Shown here: in pieces, positions 1 to 13,400 of the stretch
Numbering within the stretch: position 1 is the stretch's first letter
Layout of the letters: every line of letters starts with the position of its first letter
DNA from: Lycocorax pyrrhopterus obiensis
Lineage: Eukaryota; Chordata; Aves; Passeriformes; Paradisaeidae
Direction of reading: 5' to 3'
NCBI GenBank assembly: GCA_014706295.1
Contig: JACSVZ010000002.1
Coordinates: forward strand, 109,504,930 to 109,568,929
DNA length: 64,000 bases
Notes under the pieces: generated by a model
The model's database searches: none
The model's input: the letters and a program-made list of their open reading frames with translations, nothing else
What the model was told of the DNA's origin: nothing
Program-made: the position numbers and the translations under genes

Positions 1-329
1 TTATTGTGCTTTTCTCGTTTTCTCTTCTCTGAAGTTGGAAATATTAATATTAGAAACCTGATTCGGATCCAATCGAATCTATTGATCTGCTTTTTGAAAC
101 ACCTGAGTGTAAGGTAGGGATGCTCCTTCATTTGCAGTCTCACACAACCTTAGCAAGCACCAGCTGGTCATGTAGGAGAAGACTTTCAAGTGACCACTGA
201 TTATACATTCCCTTTAACATGTATGATTTTTCTGGAAATTTTGCACTGACCTGATAATCATGAAGAAGGGCTGGAACAGACTGTGATAGGGGACACATAA
301 AATTGGGACAACCAGCCACAATACCCTGG
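1..329. other. Non-coding flank, nothing recognised
   Basis: AT-rich single-copy-looking DNA. I see no open frame of note, no splice-flanked exon and no recognisable repeat before the CR1 element that starts near 330. Confidence 0.5.
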
Positions 330-550
330 AATCATGTAATCCTTAAGATTGGAAAAGACCTTTAAGATCATTCAATCTAACCATCAACCCAGCACAGTTA
401 AGCCCACCACTAAATTCTATCTCTAAGTGCCACATTTACACATTTTTTACACCTGCAGGGATGGTGACTGCACCACTTCTCTGGGCAGCTTATTCCAATG
501 CTTGATTACCCTTTCAGTGAACAAATTTTTCCTAACATCCAATCTAATAT
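330..550 (-). mobile_element. CR1 LINE 3' end fragment (avian type)
   Basis: This is the 3' untranslated end of a CR1 non-LTR retrotransposon, inserted in reverse orientation. Read on the plus strand it shows the familiar reversed order of CR1 landmarks. First comes the terminal AATCATG-like repeat unit near 330. A block resembling GGTTGGAAAAGACC follows at about 348-360, then AAGATCATTCAATCTAACC, CATCAACCC, a block around CAGGGATGGTGACTG at about 457-471, CTTCTCTGGGCAGC at about 477-490, and TTTTTCCTAACATCC at about 526-540. CR1 copies are commonly 5'-truncated, and this one keeps only about 220 bp with no coding part. It is moderately diverged, so it is an old insertion. Identification rests on my recall of the family consensus, not on an alignment. 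Confidence 0.93.
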
Positions 551-3500
551 AGTATCTAGGGAAAAGATGCAAACAGAAATGAGTTAGGAGTCCCGTGTGA
601 GATGGCATGCAGTACCAGCATTTCCCAGAGCATCCAAGCCCTGCACCAGCATTTCTCAGACCAGGTTTAAATAAAAACTAACTGGTTTTGCAGTGAAAAT
701 TGTAGCTCCCCATTTGATCATATATTGGAAAGTACAAATAAACATGTAGTGTAAGGATACAGATGAACATGTGAGTGAAAATGGGAGGCGTAGGGAATGG
801 CATTTCCATCTTCTTTCTGTCCCATCAGGGCTCACATCTTTATCATTATCATGAAATATGAATTCCTTCTGAGAGGGACTTGCTGAACTCTATGGATTGT
901 TTTGGTGTCTCAGACCAGGAAGAGGAGTGTGATGTCCTCTGAGGCAAGTGAATGTGCCTCTGAGGCAGCTGAAAGTGTTTGTATGGGAAACTGGAGGCCT
1001 ACGGACAACTTTTGAAGTGAGAAAGCCTGACCACTGACCTGTGCTGCTGCTAAGGCATGCACAGGTTCTGTGTTCATTCAAGAGCTCCCTGTTGGACAGG
1101 AGCTCCTTACCACCAAGATGCTGCGAGGTGTCCATCAAGGTCTGTCAGAGTAAACCTCATTCCAGTAATCCCTGCTGACACACAGTTAAGAACTTTCAAG
1201 CACTGATGTAAATTGCAGCAGTCTGGCAGCTGCTATAAATTGTGTCCAAGTTGGGCTGGATCAATAAAATCCAAAGTTTTCTTGGATTCTCCTCTTTTTT
1301 ATACCAGAAGAGGCTCTAATACTCGTTCTTATTCTTCTGCCTAAATAAAAGTATCACGGCACAAAGAAGTAGGACAATATACATTCAACGTAAAGCATGG
1401 AAACCCTTGGCCATGTTTCCCCAGTCAGGTCTAAATCTGTACATGTTTCTTGCTTGGTTATGACTGCAGTCGGCCCCCTCCTCTCCACCTCATACTGAGG
1501 TGTCCTGTTAAGAAAGAGGGCAGCTCAGCAGTTCAAGTCCCCACTGGTGAACAGAAATTTTGCTGCTCCCTGTTGAGGTTTGTTGTATATGAGGAACAAA
1601 TTCTCTTGCCTGCAGTATTCTGGCAATGAGTACTTTTTGCAGATTGATTAAATGCTTCAGCTTTGCTCAGTCTGTTAATCTCAGCAGCCATTTATTGCTT
1701 CATATACTACAGTGCATTGGGGATTATCTCTTAAGCACTGTGTGTAGAAGGCATGTAGCAGCAAGATACAAATCTTGTGTCTTGGAAACGCTTCTCTGGA
1801 AATAAAGAAGAGCAGCTGTCAGTAAAAAACAGGATGGTTTATATTGGCACTGGATGCCTCAAACTTTTGTCATCAATATTGCGAGCTCCAATGTCCTACA
1901 TCACCTCAGTGATACTAACTCAGAATCTGTGGGTTAGCATAATATACTGCTGCTGCTACACCCTTTCTTGTCTGTTAATTCCCAATGATACCTGACCCAG
2001 TGGAAAAGGGACTTGCAACGATGCAAACCTCCTAGAACAACATGAGCAATTGCTGTTGGGTGTTGGCTGGAACATTCAGCCTCTTAATCCAGTAAACTCC
2101 TATTGCTTCCTTCCAATGTTGCAGGTATTATTATTCTGCATGTTAAGAATACACTTAAAGGTAATAAGTGCATCCTAGTGGACTAAGCAAACATATATCA
2201 GCTATGTTAGCAGTGAGGCTACCAGCAGGAATAAACCAAACTTCTTACTTTATCCTGAGTCTTTACCTTTTTTCTTCTGTTGTGCAAAAACTGATGCTTA
2301 ACTAACATTAGTAGCAGTGGAGCTATGCCAGTCCACAGCAGCAAAGGGATGGCCTCTTGGCTGTTCAGCCACTGTTACTGACTTTGAGACATCATCTGTC
2401 ACTCTCTAAGTCCTTCCCTTGGTTACTTGCTTAATATTGGATTGTCTTTCATTTCAGTAATGTAAAAACAAATAGGCACATGCATCAGGATGAATTCACT
2501 CTGCACTCAGTTTACAGCATAGTTAACCAGGTTGTGTTTACATTTCTAGTCATTTGAATGGGTTCATATAGCACTTATTTTAGAGAGCTTGATACCCAAT
2601 GAGCAGTGAGGCACATGCACAGAGAGAAAAGACCATTACCAGAGTGTTTTGATGCTCCTTGCTTTCTGACTGCTCTGTTTATCCTGCTCTAACACATTGG
2701 CATTTAAATAGTCTGTCTATTTATGCTCATCTCTTCTCCCTTTGTGCATTCCTAAGTCCTTGACTCATTGCCTTGCTAGCCCATAAGAATGTTTTTCCTA
2801 CCCTATCTCTTCTGATGGACACATCCTCCAGATTTGAACCCCTTGACTATTAGAAACGATGGAGTAGAAAACAGAAAGTAGTTTTGAAGCTGAACATTGC
2901 ACAAGAAGGATGATTTACAGGGTGATTGGGAGACCTTTGAAAACAACAAACAAGATCAGAAATTTTCAGCACCTGGCCAGGCTACAGCATTTCCTGACAA
3001 TCTACTCTAGCAGTGACATGGAGAGAATTTAGGACATGAAGGAGACCGTGATGGCTTCCAAGAGCACAGAAAGCCATTCTCTGTCTCCCAGAATGGTGAC
3101 AAGCTTTCCACTCACACCAGCCTGGGCACTCAGCCCTGCACGTCTGCTGCCCGAGCATTCAGGTCACCAACAGCCCAGCTGAAAGTTTTGTTTCTCCCCG
3201 GCTCCTTGCCATCCTCATGTTACTGCTTCCCTCCAAGTCTTCAAAATGCTTCTTGACCACAGTCAAGCAAGTCCCCTACTTGTTCCTATTTCCCTGACCA
3301 AAAAAGCCTCAAATGCATATCCCAGTGTATTTGCCACTCAGCTGGCTTCTCTTTTTCAACAGCGACCTTGGTTCCCCATGCCACTTATTCTAGTCCTCAT
3401 AATATCAAATAGTTTTTTGGGTTTCTTAACTAAAATTTAAGTTTATCAAGAACAACCCATGTATGATTATCTAATGTATGATTTGATGAGGAAGGTATTA

Positions 3501-4630
3501 GCACCAAAACTTAGTGCTGGCTTTTTGCGTTATCCTGTTAATTCTGAGTAATGTTTTGGAGCAATTTTATTGAAACAGGAATCACTCTTAGATTTTAACA
3601 TCATTCATTTTCTTTCTTTTCCATCCATTAGTTCAGTGATGACAAGGGGGGAGGGGAGGGAAGCTAAATTTTTAGTAGCTTTCTTCCTTGTCCCAAATTT
3701 ATTACTTTATTTGTTTCCAATTTTTTTTTCTTTTATTTGACAACAGTCAAAAATGAATTTTTCTTCCTTTTCCTTTCCTACATGAGCAGGACCCCTACAT
3801 GTTTTGGCCTTCACCATTGCATTTTAAAGTTTTGTGTGGTGGTCACAGCCAAAATAGAAGCAAGCAATGCACTTGTGCAAGTGCAAAGCACAGATCTGCC
3901 ATGATTATTCCTGAGTGCAGAACAGCCAGAGTGGTGCACCAAAGAGCAAGTGCTGCTGTGAAGTTTCTCACAGCAAGGTAGGGTCACTCTTTCTTCGTTC
4001 CCATGCCAGTGACCCAGCATGAACCTCAGTATTTTGAGGGGTCAGAGAAGACTATCTGTGGTAAGAAACCTCAGAGAGAATTTGGACAAAGTCATAACTC
4101 TGAAATGTCCCAAGATTTTGAACAGCACCGTAGATCATTGATGGGGATGAAAGAAAAAAAAAATAAAAACAACAAAGAAAACAAACCTGAAACCCATGAA
4201 CCACCCTTTTTAGTTTTGCCAATTCAGCACCTGTAACATCCCTTTGAGGCATCAGGCTTAACCATTTCACAGTTTTTTATGTGAACTGAAAAGTAAAAGG
4301 TGAAACAAAGTTCAGGGATCTCCTGGGAGTCTACAACTCTCTGATACATGGAATGTTTCTCAGACTAGAGAAAGTGAAGGACAAGTGGAAGTCAAAGGCG
4401 TAAGAGCAAAGAGAGAAACGTATAGAAGTGCTTAAAGAAAGAAAGAGGGTTTCAATCCGACCTGGCAGCTGCCAGAAAACAACTGCAAGATAACAGAGTA
4501 CATTCTGGCCATAACAAGGAGGGCAATTAGCGGCTATGGAGAGAGTGTGATAGCACAGGGGCATTATCAATAGGACATTACTATTGCTGTTAAAATAGTC
4601 ACTCAAAGTGATGCCTTTTCTTGGTCTTAA
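551..4630. other. Gene-free stretch
   Basis: No exon, RNA gene or confident repeat is seen across this 4 kb. Open frames are short (under about 80 codons) and lack splice context or domain signatures. Minor items are a two-copy 21-bp repeat at 936-977, a short G-rich run near 3647-3661 and T-rich tracts at about 3719-3735. Old, heavily diverged repeats could be present unseen. Confidence 0.5.
936..977. repeat. Two-copy 21-bp tandem repeat
   Basis: Two adjacent 21-bp units start with CCTCTGAGGCA at 936 and 957, followed by similar tails (AGTGAATGTG and GCTGAAAGTG). The period of 21 is a multiple of three, so in one minus-strand frame it gives a seven-residue duplication. Nothing else suggests that frame is coding. 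Confidence 0.7.
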
Positions 4631-4639
4631 AATCAAGAA

Positions 4640-5090
4640 TCAAACGTGGTTAGAAGGGAAAAAGGGGTTTTACCTCTATATTTATTTAAAGGATCCTTAG
4701 GTGCACCACGTCCAAGCAGAATGCGCTGAAATGCCCACCGCAATGCACACCCCACAAAAGATCTGGTATAACATTCTAGATCTTACTAATTAGCATATCT
4801 ATCAAAGATTGCCCAATGAGAGGCTCAAGTGAACCCCCCTCCCCAAGGAACCTTCCCCTGGATGGTTCTATCTTAGTTTACAAAGTGTGTTCTGGAGAGG
4901 ACCTTGGTGTCTGGGGCATTCTGATCCCTAACTACGAGGCTTCTAAGATGTTTAGTCTCCTAGCTTGACAAATAAGTCTAAGAATGTAGGCTAAAAACCA
5001 CTAAAAATACAAAAGTTATAAAGAAGTATATAAAAGGGGTATAAAAGAAAAGGCAAAAAATCATCATAGCATCAAAAGCTTTGCCACCTC
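4640..5090. mobile_element. Probable endogenous retrovirus LTR remnant
   Basis: This stretch differs in texture from its flanks. It has a C-rich run (CCCCCCTCCCCAAGG, about 4835-4849), a segment ACTAATTAGCATATCTATC at about 4785-4803, and AAAGTATATAAAAG-like motifs near 5023-5046 that could be TATA elements. The combination resembles long terminal repeats of avian ERVL-like elements as I remember them. I found no clear TG...CA ends, target-site duplication, partner LTR, primer-binding site or gag/pol sequence, so it would be a solo or broken LTR. Orientation is not determined. The call is by impression and could be wrong. Confidence 0.4.
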
Positions 5091-6264
5091 TTTGCCTCAG
5101 TCTGACACAAACCAAAGTGCTCCCAAAGGTGCTATGAATCTGATCCAGACCTTCAATACATGGAGATCCCCAAAAAGAAAGACTGTTCACCAAGGCCCTA
5201 AGCCAAACCACCTCTTGTCACAGTACAAAATAACCTCAAAAGTATGTGTATGCGTCTTGGTGATATTTGTTTTGATGCATCGCAGGGATAACAGAACCTT
5301 ATTTTATCTACTTAGTGAAGCAACATCTTGTTTACTGATTAAGCATCTCCTACCTTTTTCTCATCAGCTGTTTCTAAAATTCGCAACATAAATAATGAAA
5401 ATAAATAATTCCGAAAGGTGAAGCATTCACACTGAGTGTGCAGTCTGAAATAGAAGAGTAAAATCTTACTGAGGGAAAAAATCTGGACAATGCACAGGAA
5501 ACCTTTCTGGGCCTGTCGGTGAAGGCTCTCACACAGATCATCCACTCTGTGCTGCAGGTAAACAGCACTGAGGTGTCCTGAAAGCACACACAGGCTGCAA
5601 AATGATCCCTGTGATCCATCACACAGAGCCCCTTGCACCTGGTGGGCTGGTGTGCACTGTCCCATTTTAACACTCACATGGATAAGCAGAGAAGACAGAA
5701 CAAAAGCTTTGCAACTTACAATTTCCAAACAGTATTTAAAAAACTTGTTCCTTCTTCATGGCAGCTGTGCCTGGCATTTCGGATTGTGTGCTGCTGGCAA
5801 CTGCTGTCCAGGAGAGCGTCTCGTGGGCTGCTCAGCCTGTACTGAAAGTCTTCAACCCTCTGTTGAGCAACCTTGAGTTGCAGGGCACTAGATTACAATT
5901 TCTAAGGAGAAAACCTACAGTCCTGCTGTAGATTCTTCAATAATGGTGACATAGGGTTGGGCTTTTTGTGTCCAAGGAAAGGTTTCCTTCATGTTGGCAA
6001 ACTTTTGAACACTGAGTTTGCTATGCCCCTACTTCTAGAAAAATAGCCTTTGACAGTCTGAAGTCATTCAGCCATCACCGGTCATCCCAATTCTGCTGCA
6101 AAATCCCCTCCCCTGCCTGTACAAGGTAAATCAGTAGGAACTAAGATGATGAATACATTTAACAGAAATAAAGCCGAAGTATTACACACTGGGGAAAGAT
6201 TGAGGTGCTTATTATAAATGGAATTTTTAAGTTACCAGTTTATTAGGGCCTTTTTAAAAGTCAG
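5091..6264. other. Gene-free stretch
   Basis: Overlapping open frames on both strands between about 5340 and 5880 reach at most 129 codons. They have neither splice-flanked exon structure nor a recognisable domain. No repeat was recognised. Confidence 0.45.
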
Positions 6265-7330
6265 TGAGCATGTGAAGAGTGATTTATTTGATATAATATA
6301 CTTTGATTGCCAAAGTTTTCAGCAAGCTTCTCAAAGAAGCTAAGCCTCCTGAGAAGAAAGGAGGTGTCCTAATGGACTGTCTTACACACACATCAGTTAA
6401 AAGGTGGGAATAAAAAACAGGAAGACATGGCCAGGTTTAGCAACAGAGGTTGGTTACAAGATACTACTATGGAAATCTATGCTAGGGCTTGTGCGGTACC
6501 AGATGTTTAAAAGTTATGTAGCAAAAGGGTAGAGAGTGAGGTTGCAACGTCTGCAGAGCAGTGTGTTCAGAGTAAAGCTGACTGTGAAGATGTGCAACAA
6601 GGATTCTTCTTGTATTTCAATTGGTGACAAAATAGCACATGAAACAGTGGGAATACATACAATGTGAAGCTGATGCACTGCTACAATGTAACACAGGTAA
6701 TATGAACTATATATACATAGTATGGGACATAAATTAGCTATTTCCATGCAGGAAAGTGGGTTTGGAGCAATTTTTCATGTTCGAAAAGACTGAATTGCAT
6801 ATTAAGCATTGTGAGAAAGGGAGCAGAGGAAAATAACAGTAAAAAAGGTCATACAGTTGTAAAAATCTATCATACATTCCCATCTTGACTACAGCACATA
6901 ATTCTGATCACTCACTTTCACAAAGAGCACAGGAAGGAAGGAGAAAGCTGTCAGAACAATAAATGCATGGAGTGGCTCCCATATGATGGCAGACTAAATC
7001 CTATGGGAACTTTCAGCTTCCAAATGGTTTGCAAAAGGTGAGCAGGGAACAGTCTTTCACTATTTTTACCAATTCAATAGTCAAAGGGCTTCTGAGCTCT
7101 AATTTCCAATAAAGAAAATGAAAGGGGTTTTTTTCCCATTCAGAATTCAATGATGAACCTTAATGGCAAAGGATATTCTGCAGGTGAAAAAAAGGAAACA
7201 GTTTTAAAAAGGAATGACAAAGTAAATGAAAAATAGACCTATCGATGTAATTAAAAAAGGTAGTCTGCATACCATCTCTATTGGAGGAGAAATTCCTCAT
7301 AAGGCCTTTTTCAACATATGTGCCCTATTT
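6265..7330 (+). mobile_element. Old CR1/L3-type LINE, RT C-terminal part to 3' region
   Basis: A decayed non-LTR retrotransposon of the ancient CR1/L3 kind shared by sauropsids, in sense orientation. Matches to the family consensus as I recall it run in the right order for about 1 kb. ACTTTGATTGCCAAAGTTTT (about 6301-6320) corresponds to the motif-A region. GTGAGGTTGCAACGTCTGCAG at about 6536 corresponds to the region before the catalytic aspartates. GCTGACTGTGAAGATGTGC at about 6577 and ATAAATTAGCTATTTCC at about 6728 follow. AATTCTGATCACTCACTTTC (about 6900-6919) is the usual 'ctggtcaccc' block, and GGCTCCCATATGATGGCAGA at about 6974 is the 'cttcctatgaggagaga' block. A diverged 3' segment ends the element. 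Indels and stops break every frame, so it is dead. The 5' and 3' limits are uncertain by tens of bases. Confidence 0.75.
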
Positions 7331-10300
7331 CAACATCTTAAATACACGCTATTGAGCTAGCCAGACCTTTGACCTGATCTACCGGAGAAGTATTTCTATT
7401 CTTGCATTCCCTGGTCTTGGCAAGAGCCATACTCAATGTGAAGTTTTTCAGAGATAAGTGACAGTTCCTACTTTTTGCTTCCTTACTCTGCTGCTGTGGA
7501 GTTTTCCCTAGTGCAGGTCTCTAGAAGGCTTGAGTCAAGACTCTGAGGTCCCTTCCAGACCTTTGATTTGGCAAGCTCCAGTGCAGATAAACTGGAAGAT
7601 GCTGCTGTTCAGGAACAGGGTTCCTGGGAGAATTATGTGCTGTATTTATCCACATCAATCACCTTTTTGTCCTGAGCCACAAATCCACAATCAGACAGCA
7701 ATGAGCTCTTGTGGCAAAAGACAAATGGTGGTACTTTTACACTTACGTTAGAGGATAAAGAAAGTGTAGATTTACAGTGACCAATAACAAAATATGCTTC
7801 TAATTCCAGTGATACAATCCCAAAATGCCCTGTGTCTCCCATCAGTCCCAACGAACATGAAGTCCTAACTCACAGCACTGAGGGAGTACTTGCAAAGAAA
7901 TCACCACCACAACAAAACAATGACATACAGCAAGATAAAAGTCTAGTGCTTCTTTATCTCTACTTATTCCAGAGCAGATAATGTGAAGCAGTTAAGAGAA
8001 GCATCTCATTTCACTGGAAAGCCTCTCATGTGGAGAAATCCTGAGTGTGAAATTAACCTGTGGAGTTTTTTTAATTCCAAAATTTTCCCTCGTCAGGTAC
8101 TTGCCCATGAAGCTTAGGGCCATCTAATCACTTTTATTATCATCATACAGACAATATAATATTGTAGAGACAACTACATTAGAAAAAGACATCCACTAGA
8201 AAAGATATCCTCTATACGGGTGTCAGGACTGCACAAAGCCAAGGTTTGTACTGTACTAAACTTGTATACTAGGAAGACATGGGGCAGAGGTTTTTATCCA
8301 GGACAGCAAATCTATTCCAGTCCTAAAAGACAGACAGATCATACTGCAGGAAAAAAGGGTACAAAGGAGCCATCAAATTACTTTGGGGGAGTTTCTAAAT
8401 ATTCTTCTGTGTGAACGAAGTGATTAATGGTCTTGTTATTTCTCCCTATATCTCAGTAGATCTTGTGGTTGATAACTACATTTTGTTCTCCATTAAAATG
8501 GCAACTCTTTGCTAAAATCTTTGCTGGGTTAAAGTGTCAGACAGTCAACATTTGGTGGGATCAATCACTCCAGAGTATTCATGTCCAGTATTGTCCAAAG
8601 AGGCTGCTTCGGGATAGAAAAGCAGGCCACATGGAGGAAGAATTTGTGGAATCCATCTCTCTGCTGGCATTATCTGAGCTGCTCTGCTATAAACCCAGAG
8701 TACATGGCTAAAGTTGCTTACCTCCATCCCGTTGTGTCCATGTCACTCAGGTGACATGATTATATACATTCGTGCCAATAATGCCAACTCAGCAAACCAC
8801 CAGGCATTGCTGCCTGTTTCTCAAAGTACTAAAGTACTAAAACCCCCTTATTTACCCAAGGGCTCGGTCTTGCTGCCTTAAATCAAGGCAATATAGTAAC
8901 TGGTGCTTTACTTTAAAGGAAACAGTTTAAAAGTGGTTAATCTGATTAATGTGGTACAAACCCAAATAAGCTTTTGCCAGCTGTTTACTGCACTTACAGT
9001 TGTTTAAAATAATAGCTGATAGGAAGGCTCAGAACACGGAAGAACAGGAAACTGAAATTGATTTAAGCATGTACTTTTACATGGTAGGTGAGTGCAGAGA
9101 CACAATGTCACCACCCCTAGGCTGAGAGCACTGGCAGTGGCTCTCTTCTGGCCCCAGCTTTGTCACCTGAAGATGTTGCTGTGGGTCCCTACTTGTAACC
9201 ACCCACTGGCACAAGGGTCCCATCCAGCTTGTCACCAGGCGCAGTCAAATAAGTGAGCACTGCTCAATCTGTTCTGGTGTAAAATCTCCAAGGTTAGCAC
9301 AGTCCAGCTTCAAACCAGCTGCACGCAGATGCCTTTGCCTGGGTGAGTCTGAGGAGCCCATTTGCTAGCTCTGCTCCTCGCTGGGAACTTCCAACACAGA
9401 AGTAGTGGTGTCCTGGTGAAGAGAGTCATCTGCAAAGAGAGTGTGGCTCAGCTCTGCCTGCAAGTCCTGCAGTCTCTGAAAGATGCAGCAGTAGCAGCAC
9501 ACTGCCTTCATTTAGGGGAGGAGGTGTGTAGGAGCAAGCCAGCATGACCAAAATGATACAGTGCATTAACGCATAAACTGGACAAATCCCCTGAAAAGCT
9601 GTGCATGCACAAGAAGATTCTCATAGCTTTCAGTGAGGTCTGCCTTTCCTGCCAAGTCTGTCACTCTTGGATATTCATGATTTAAGTCAGCAGTGTTTAT
9701 TTTATTATAAAAGCTCTGGAGGTGGTAAGGAACACTAACTGCAGTCTACCTATACCCAAGAATTAACATTCATATTTAAGCAAGTCAGTCTTTAAATCAG
9801 TTTTGCTAGTCTATTCGAGTTCTGATCCTTTAAAAAGTACCTTACCTTTGTCAGCCTGCTAAAGACTCTGAGAGTTGTAATTTTTTAGAGAGAGATCACA
9901 GAACAATGTGACTTAAACAACGTTCTGAAATCTGTTCCCATGTAGCTCAACTTATCCAAGTAAGCTGTGCTAAGGCTTTGTGATTCCAGTAAGTGGACTA
10001 ATACTAACCTAAGCCTAACATTATTAAAGCCTGCTATTTCTTTGCTTTTCCTATTACCTAATTTGTAACTCACACTGGGTAGTAACCAAAGTTCTTGCTG
10101 TGAAATTTTTTGAGTGGGTTTTCTTTGCAGCCCATTTGCTTTCTTATAGTTGAACGAGTTGGGGCTAGATCTGCCAGACAACTTTAAAAGGCTTTTTGTA
10201 AGCGTGTTATCAGCCACCACCTCATGTTTAGAGATGTGACTGATTTGAAAAGGACTTTCATTTCAACAGAGATCTCAGTTTGTCAAGCAAGGAGAAGTTT

Positions 10301-10372
10301 ACTTGTTTTCTTAAGATACAATTATCCCTATGGTTCTAGAAATGGTAACAGTGAAAAGGCTAAATGAAGCTG
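7331..10372. other. Gene-free stretch
   Basis: No supported exon or RNA gene. A phrase like GAGGTCCCTTCCAGACC at about 7545 faintly resembles a CR1 3' end but is too short to call. A small AAAGTACT duplication sits at about 8825-8840. Open frames are all short. Confidence 0.45.
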
Positions 10373-10420
10373 AAATAATTATAATAAATATATAATAATA
10401 TTACATATTATATGATTTAT
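10373..10420. repeat. AT-only low-complexity block
   Basis: About 48 bp made almost wholly of A and T, with locally palindromic words (ATAATATTACATATTATAT). It could melt easily or form a small cruciform. Such blocks are common in intergenic DNA and no function is implied. Confidence 0.75.
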
Positions 10421-13400
10421 GTCAATTGATCTGCTGACACAAAGTCTCAGCCTTATTTTATCACATCAGAGTATTGAAACTACTATACCCAAACTCTGTT
10501 GTGATTTCTGGTGGGTTGTGTACTCATTTGTTAAGGTTACTCAATCTGTTTGCTGTCTTGTGAGGCTCTGGTGCTGTGCTATTAATATTGGGCCACTACA
10601 GCACATGAGAAAAGAAAGCTGATCCGTATCAGGGAGGAAATTACATTTCTGCCCAGTTAGCTGGAGCACCCAACACATGATTCACACTGATGACACTTCA
10701 TACTGCTTCTCTAAGTTATTCCTCATCCAGTACCAGTGCTTAAGAGGACAGTAAATACCTGATCTGGCATGCAGTCTGTGCAAACAAAGTTATCCCTTCA
10801 AAACTTCTAGAACAAATCTGAAGCCATCAGTGAGTTGTCCTACTTCAGCGCCTTTCATCCTGCAGCTGTGGCACTTCAATTCCCAGTTGCTAAGTACCTA
10901 GGACCTCGCATGATTTCTCTTGGAACCAAAACTTAAGACAATTAGTCCTCAAGTCTTTAAAATCCATCTGCTTTACGATTAAACTGATGAACTGTGAAGT
11001 CTTACCCTGTTGTGTATAATCTCCCTCCTTCAGAGCCGTTCAGCTGATGCACCACAGAGGCTGTCCAGCTCCAGCTTGTCCACAATTTCACTATGAAACA
11101 CAACATGCATGTCCTCTGTGACTCACTGCCACTGGACCAGGGCTGCCGTGGATCTGTGAGTAATACAGGAGTTCACAAAAAAGCAGGGCTTTGTAAATAG
11201 CATACTGCCACTGCTGGTGGTAACAACATTCTTCCACGAGAGGCAAAGCTATGTACCACAGTTCTGGTATCTCAAGCACTATGTCTCCATGAGACATGAA
11301 AATACCAGGGTTGTTTTATAACTTTTATCAAACAGGCTTAAACAGCAGCTAAAAAACCTTGGATTTAACTTTCATATCATCACTGGGACTGGTAACGGCA
11401 GAATTCTCATTGGTGTCAGTGTCTCCTCCTAGCTGACACACCACAGATCACGGCATCGCTACAAAACTTGTTACCAGTCATGTCTGAACTCATGGCTTAG
11501 GGAATCAACATATCTGGAGGCAGGGAACACATATCAATATCTGAAGGTATCTTTCTCCTGTTGCATGGTGTTAAGTGTCCATGGTGTCTTCTTCACACAA
11601 CAGACAACAGTCCCTGTAGTACACAGCCTCACCTATTTAGTCTGTCCCAAAACTGTTCAGGAAAATGAATCCTGATCTAGCTAGAAGACTGTCAGCACAG
11701 TTTACTCACGGCTACACACTCCCTTACCACTAAATGGGGTTGTCCCTCTATTTCTCTCCACTTCTCCTCACTGTAAACAATGCACAGAATAATTATGGTT
11801 TAGTGTCCTGTGAATACTTGAGGGCTGAAATTAAATGTATTTTTTATTGTTTCTGAAGTAGGCACATGTTGGTGGACAGGTTTTTTTATCTTACATGTGT
11901 TTTTTCTTTCTATTATTGCTATTTCTCAAGTTTTTTGCTGATATTATTTTCTGATTGTACTTGGGGACCTGCTTTTAACACAATTACATGGCCAGAACAG
12001 GTGCTGGGACAAATTCAAGGAAGATTTTCCTGTAAATGATCTCACTGATGCACAAACACCGAGATGATATTTGGGTACACAGATACCACAGGGTAAGACT
12101 TTTAACAATCTAGAAACTACTGATACTGTACATAAACCTTTGACATCTACACTTATGCTGCCAACTCCTCATCATCCAGGTACTGTGGGGTTAAGAAACT
12201 TCAGAAAACAGAAGAATCCAACCCCATCTTTGGCTGATAACAATGGAGGTAACACTGCTGCTTCCAAATCTAACTTTCACAATAGCAGGTTCAACTCAGC
12301 TGTCTAGGCAACACCTCCTCCATTTCTCACTTTTCCATAATAATGTACTAGCTCCCATAGCAAATGAAAGAAGCCAGCCCAGCTCTAGAACAAGGATAAC
12401 CATCCTTGCATGGCTCTCCAGCAGAGCCAATGAGCCTGGCAGCAAGGCACCAACACTTGTGTGGCTGCAGAAGATGCAGCAAGATTCTAGCAAAGTTTGT
12501 TTGCTTGGCCCCAGCACTGCATAAACATGGCTGTTGTCATTCCAGAGAGAAGCTGGCTTTGGATGCAATCTAGCCATGTGTATATTTCTCCCTGCTTTTC
12601 CACTAACGAACTCTACAAGAACTGCAAAGAAAGCATAGACGGGTCTTGGAATCCCTAGAGAGATCTAGGACTTGGAAAACTGGGCAATCTAGCAAGGGAG
12701 AGTTGAGAGTTGGCAGTGGATGAAGAGCTTCAAGGTGACACATTTCAAGGGGAGTTCATTGGGCAAAAGTCCAAAATTTCAGGTGTTAAATTTACACTGA
12801 AAAGAAAAAGGTCATTTGAAAAGAAAAGAAAAAAAAGGGAATGGAAGTAAATATGATGATCTGTAAAAAGTACAAAGGGGAAAGCATGAGAAAACAACAC
12901 AGGGACCTCTCTTCTCCTCTCCATTACAGGTCTTCTCTCTGCCTGCCAGAAGATACAAAAAGGTTAAAGTGCTACTATCAAGGAAGAAAAATTTTGTGTG
13001 TTTTCTTCTCATCCTGCTCCCCTACTATCAAATACTCTATCTAATTAGTTTTAACTAAGTCAATAAAGTGTAATTATTATTTGACTTGATTTTGTACTTT
13101 GTCATTTCTGTTCAATTCTCAGAAAAGTGGTCTATTACTGACAGTTGAATGTTACACGGATTTCTGGCCCAAATTACAATCTGAGCAAAATCTGTCTTTG
13201 AGAGGAAATTCTTCCCCATAGAACAAAAGAAAAATAATTATATTCACCATAATTTGTCTCTGGACTCGTACAGAGTTCAACAAAACAAATATGCTTTATA
13301 TTAAATATTTTATCTGGTTGCTGGATAATTAAAAAAGTAGGGATTTTATAAGAATTTTTTAAACAGAAGTCTAACATTTTTCAATTTAGCCAGCTTTTCA

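Noticed and set aside
7500..7600. Possible short CR1 3' end
   Set aside because: Only one phrase (GAGGTCCCTTCCAGACC) resembles the family and its neighbours do not follow the consensus order.
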